Source: Psychrobacter sp. UBA3480
GTDB taxonomy: Bacteria; Pseudomonadota; Gammaproteobacteria; Pseudomonadales; Moraxellaceae
DNA: 64,000 nucleotides
Assembly: GCF_002377945.1 (NCBI RefSeq)
Contig: NZ_DFQV01000019.1
Coordinates: 1 to 64,000, forward strand
Reading direction: 5' to 3'
Below the pieces are notes generated by a model that saw only the letters and a program-made list of their open reading frames with translations, was not told where the DNA came from and made no database searches. The translations under genes and the position numbers were made by a program. Shown in pieces: positions 60,946-64,000 of this stretch; the stretch's first letter is position 1, and each line of letters begins with the position of its first letter.

Positions 60946-62112
60946 CTACAGCTCAAAGTCGTCAAAATCACTGTCGGATAAATCAGAATCAATCTGGCCA
61001 ACCAAGTAATTAGAAATCTCAGTCTCTTGCGGTGCCACCTGCACATTGTCTGAGGACAGCCAGGTGTTAATCCAAGGGATTGGGTTAGATTTTGAGTTAG
61101 GGAATCCTGCAGGCAAGCCAACCGCTGTCATTCGTAGGTTGGTAATGTATTCAACATAGCTGCTCAAGATGTCTTTGTTTAAGCCAAGCATTGAGCCATC
61201 TTGAAATAAGTAATCAGCCCACGCTTTTTCTTGTTCTGCGGCATCCATAAAGATAGCGATGGCTTCATCAGTACATTCTTCGGCAATGATGGCCATATCA
61301 GGGTCGTCACGACCAAGACGCATCAGATTTATCATTTGCTGCGTGCCAACCAAATGTAATGCTTCATCACGGGCAATCATCTTAATGATTTTAGCGTTAC
61401 CTTCCATAAGCTTGCGCTCAGCAAAGGCGAATGAGCAAGCGAATGACACATAAAAGCGAATCGCTTCTAGGACGTTTACTGCCACAAGACACAGGTAAAG
61501 CTTCTTTTTCAGGGTCTTTAGGTCAACCGTGACCGATTCCCCGTTGATAACGTGCGTGCCAGCGCCGTACAAGCTGTATAACTGAGATGATTGATACAGA
61601 TCGTCATAATATGAGGCAATCTTGTCTGCACGCTCTAGGATATGCTTGTTGCTTAATATGCCATCAAAGATAATGCTCGGCTCATTAACGATGTTACGGA
61701 TAATGTGTGTGTAGCTACGCGAGTGAATGGTTTCTGAAAACGCCCATGTCTCAATCCAGGTTTCAAGCTCAGGGATCGATACCAGCGGCAATAGCACAAC
61801 GTTTGGACTACGGCCTTGAATGGAGTCAAGCAAGGTCTGGTACTTGAGGTTGCTGATAAATATATGCTTTTCATGCTCTGACAAATTGCCATAGTCCATG
61901 CGATCGCGTGACACGTCAATTTCTTCTGGACGCCAAAAGAAAGAGAGCTGCTTTTCGGTCAGCTGCTCGAAGATGGCGTGTTTTTGCTGGTCGTATCGTG
62001 CCACGTTCACAGGCTGGCCAAAGAACATCGGCTCTTTCATGGCATTGTTCGGAGTTTGGCAAAATATCGAGTATCCGCCGGTGTATGGGTTTGTGTTATT
62101 AATCTCTGACAT
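60946..62112 (-). CDS. nrdB: Class Ia ribonucleotide reductase, beta subunit NrdB
   Basis: The 388-residue protein is close to E. coli NrdB (376). By alignment with the known E. coli sequence, the metal ligands and radical Tyr are conserved: D96, E127, H130, Y134 (E. coli D84, E115, H118, Y122), with EGNAKII and IARDEALHL later, and a C-terminal tail ending in DDFEL for binding to the alpha subunit. It houses the diferric-tyrosyl radical used by NrdA to make deoxynucleotides. NrdA is not in the window. AAAGGAAAT is the RBS; the upstream 465-residue gene ends 40 bp before. Confidence 0.97.
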   Translation of the reverse strand: MSEINNTNPYTGGYSIFCQTPNNAMKEPMFFGQPVNVARYDQQKHAIFEQLTEKQLSFFWRPEEIDVSRDRMDYGNLSEHEKHIFISNLKYQTLLDSIQGRSPNVVLLPLVSIPELETWIETWAFSETIHSRSYTHIIRNIVNEPSIIFDGILSNKHILERADKIASYYDDLYQSSQLYSLYGAGTHVINGESVTVDLKTLKKKLYLCLVAVNVLEAIRFYVSFACSFAFAERKLMEGNAKIIKMIARDEALHLVGTQQMINLMRLGRDDPDMAIIAEECTDEAIAIFMDAAEQEKAWADYLFQDGSMLGLNKDILSSYVEYITNLRMTAVGLPAGFPNSKSNPIPWINTWLSSDNVQVAPQETEISNYLVGQIDSDLSDSDFDDFEL

Positions 62113-62151
62113 TGTTTATCATTTCCTTTTTTTTTGGCTTAAATATCGGCA

Positions 62152-63549
62152 CTAACCAATATATATAGATCTTAAACTGTGCTCTGCATAAAAATCATTG
62201 TTCCACATCATGTCGTATTCCCGTTCCGCAAAATCCATGAATTCAGTAAAGTCTTTATCGTCTTCCAATTTGTATCTTGCAAATAGCAAAGTATTGAAAG
62301 GGACTTCTCTTTCATGAAGCTGATTGATACGATCAGCGACTGACGGGTTACTCTCATAAATACGAGACTGCGCAAACAACTCGGTCTTTATCAGTGCGAT
62401 GATTTCATCTAGGCGACGCTCTAGCAGTGTTGCACAGGCCATAACATTGCCTAGTGAGTCTTGCCCGCGCTCTTCGATGCTGGCAAGCTCTAGGCTTTTT
62501 GTGACCTGCTCTTTCATGTCGAACATGATTTTTGAGATAGGCGATAGGTCGCTCTTATTACTATGGATACCGACATCTGGCACCAACTCTGACAACTTAC
62601 CGCTTAGCATGTGCTCTGTACGCTGAATGATAGAGCCTGACATAACTTTGATGCTATCGACCAAATCAAGAATACACTCCACCATGTCTAGGTTGTATGA
62701 CACTGGCTGTGACAGAGACTTGTCCTCTGTGCTGCTAAAGCTTAGGTTTTCAACTGGAGTAACAATGCTTTGCTCTATGGCTTCGGCATAACACTGTGCG
62801 TTGACTAGGTAGGACTGCATCTGCATGGGTATAGACTGTATGACAGGGATATCATCACTTGTCTTGTTATCAGGGTTTATGTCTAACAGTTTTTGCAATA
62901 GGCTGCCCATACCATCAGAGTAGGTGCCAGGCTTTAGGTGATAGTTGCGGTTGTTAGAATTGAATATTACCGATGAGACAAAGGTGCTATACATAAACAG
63001 CAGCCAGACCTTATCGATGCGCTCCATAAGTGATGCGGTAAATCCTATTTGGACAAAGTTGCCACTGGTAAAAGGTAGGATGTCTGTTGCCGCAAAGGTC
63101 TCTCTGACATCGGCAAAATCTAATAGGTAGTCTAATAGGTGTGCTGCAGGCTTTACATCACCCTGCTTATAGTCATAGTGCTTTGGAATGGCTGGCACGA
63201 AATTCATGTAACGTTTATGCTCAAGTAGTAAATCAAGCGTCTCTAGGCTGACACCACTACCACCAGCCATCCACGTTAAGATGCGACTGCGTACAATAAA
63301 ACGCGCCTCAAGCGGCGTGAATAAGCTCACTGGTCCGGGAACATGAGTGCTTAGTACTACTGAGAGATATCTTTCAATATCGATTTCTTTGATACCGCCT
63401 AGCAAGCTAAGCCCGTGATCAGCAATGTCTTTGGCTAGTATGTACTGCATAAGCAAATACTCGCTCTCAAGCGACATACGCTCTTCTGCTTCTATACGCA
63501 GCTCTTCGTTGCTTATAGAGCTGTTACAGAGATTTTTAAGATGCTTCAT
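62152..63549 (-). CDS. Unknown 465-residue protein upstream of nrdB
   Basis: A soluble, mainly alpha-helical protein with no recognised domain. It lacks NrdA motifs, so it is not a truncated alpha subunit. Segments such as FTPLEARFIVRSRILTWM and TLLERRLDEIIALIKTEL suggest helical packing. It has a copy of the recurrent promoter-like element ending 2 bp before its ATG, which would make the mRNA nearly leaderless; the next Met is M25. It is 40 bp upstream of nrdB on the same strand and likely co-transcribed, suggesting a link with nucleotide metabolism or plasmid replication. Confidence 0.65.
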   Translation of the reverse strand: MKHLKNLCNSSISNEELRIEAEERMSLESEYLLMQYILAKDIADHGLSLLGGIKEIDIERYLSVVLSTHVPGPVSLFTPLEARFIVRSRILTWMAGGSGVSLETLDLLLEHKRYMNFVPAIPKHYDYKQGDVKPAAHLLDYLLDFADVRETFAATDILPFTSGNFVQIGFTASLMERIDKVWLLFMYSTFVSSVIFNSNNRNYHLKPGTYSDGMGSLLQKLLDINPDNKTSDDIPVIQSIPMQMQSYLVNAQCYAEAIEQSIVTPVENLSFSSTEDKSLSQPVSYNLDMVECILDLVDSIKVMSGSIIQRTEHMLSGKLSELVPDVGIHSNKSDLSPISKIMFDMKEQVTKSLELASIEERGQDSLGNVMACATLLERRLDEIIALIKTELFAQSRIYESNPSVADRINQLHEREVPFNTLLFARYKLEDDKDFTEFMDFAEREYDMMWNNDFYAEHSLRSIYIG

Positions 63550-63551
63550 TA

Positions 63552-63563
63552 GCTAAAATTATC
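63552..63563 (-). promoter_or_regulatory. Recurrent promoter-like element GATAATTTTAGC (site 11)
   Basis: The minus-strand copy ends 2 bp before the ATG of the 465-residue gene. If the first hexamer is the -10 box, transcription would start within about one to three bases of the ATG. Confidence 0.6.
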
Positions 63564-63672
63564 CTTTATTGCCCAGGTTGGGGTTTGGTTCGTTGTATTC
63601 TCTGTGTTTGATACGCCAGATGTGCATTCGACACCATATAACACAACTGCAATGTGGTTTAACCTCCTATAC

Positions 63673-63957
63673 TTAAGCGTTGTGTATCTTTAAAAATTCA
63701 CGAAACTCATTATCAAGGCTTTTGTCTAGATTGTCAGCCCATATCGCCAACAAATTTCCAATAATAAGTATCACCGGTACTGTACCTATAATAATAAATA
63801 TCAACACCATTAAGAATGTCAGTAGCATGCTGTCTTGCATGAGGCCTTTAAAAAGCATGATTGGGACCATGATGTAGGCGTTGACGGCGACCGCAAGTAT
63901 GATTTTGATCTGCCACAAAAAAACCACCCTTTGATGCCATGTCACCTTTCTTTCCAT
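63673..63957 (-). CDS. Small two-helix membrane protein
   Basis: The 94-residue protein has two long hydrophobic helices (about 12-38 and 43-72) and a short charged C-terminus (DNLDKSLDNEFREFLKIHNA). No family recognised. The next minus-strand gene starts 123 bp downstream. The start at 63957 has no clear RBS. Confidence 0.5.
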   Translation of the reverse strand: MERKVTWHQRVVFLWQIKIILAVAVNAYIMVPIMLFKGLMQDSMLLTFLMVLIFIIIGTVPVILIIGNLLAIWADNLDKSLDNEFREFLKIHNA

Positions 63958-64000
63958 TTTTGCGGTTATTTTTTTTAATTTGATGATTTTAAGATTTCGG

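Noticed and set aside
62152..63549. The 465-residue protein as a truncated or divergent NrdA.
   Set aside because: It lacks the alpha-subunit active-site Cys motifs and the barrel-like sequence pattern, and no frameshifted nrdA remnant is visible around it.

Overview
The window looks like one side of a large conjugative plasmid from a gammaproteobacterium, most likely Moraxellaceae and plausibly Psychrobacter. This taxonomic call is inference from AT-rich composition and general protein character; no chromosomal marker is present. I see no rRNA, tRNA or CRISPR array, and no recognisable relaxase or replication initiator, so the replicon must continue outside the window.

Layout. 1-842 is a gene-free repeat region: a 58-bp tandem array, two ~145-bp direct repeats and 10-bp GGTATATTT repeats, which looks like an origin or partition site. 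843-2730 (minus strand) holds three genes resembling the IncP traK-traL-traM leader cluster, preceded by a helically phased TTAAAG array. 2.9-15.5 kb is accessory and regulatory: a DnaQ-like exonuclease, a SprT-like protein whose catalytic first His is replaced by Lys, a membrane protein, a large tyrosine recombinase, and four genes of one divergent helix-turn-helix family.

15.7-40.5 kb (plus strand) is a type IVB (I-type, Dot/Icm-like) conjugation system. Its order follows the Legionella icmM-L-K-E-G-C-D-J-B order: DotJ-like, DotI, DotH, DotG, DotF-like, DotE, DotP, a second DotP-like protein, DotN, DotO. It is followed by the DotL/TrbC coupling ATPase, a TrbB thioredoxin-fold protein, and two peptidoglycan hydrolases. 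DotA, DotB, DotC and DotD were not found here. A recurrent promoter-like element (consensus TATAATTTTAGC, with a downstream ATTAGGAA Shine-Dalgarno) precedes many of these transcription units and recurs at 52.8 and 63.5 kb, suggesting a coordinated plasmid regulon.

40.6-48.9 kb is a surface or secretion cargo block: two tandem small membrane proteins (a third paralogue lies at 2.9 kb), a 1812-residue RTX calcium-binding protein built from near-identical 597-bp modules, and a CAP-domain lipoprotein. 49-58 kb carries DNA-processing genes (UvrD-like helicase, a tandem OB-fold SSB-like protein, a Toprim-domain protein), a four-gene envelope cluster and a GIY-YIG-like protein. 58.6-63.6 kb holds a YfaE-type ferredoxin and the class Ia ribonucleotide reductase subunit NrdB, separated by a solo TnpB element, with NrdB downstream of an unknown 465-residue protein that may be translated from an almost leaderless mRNA.
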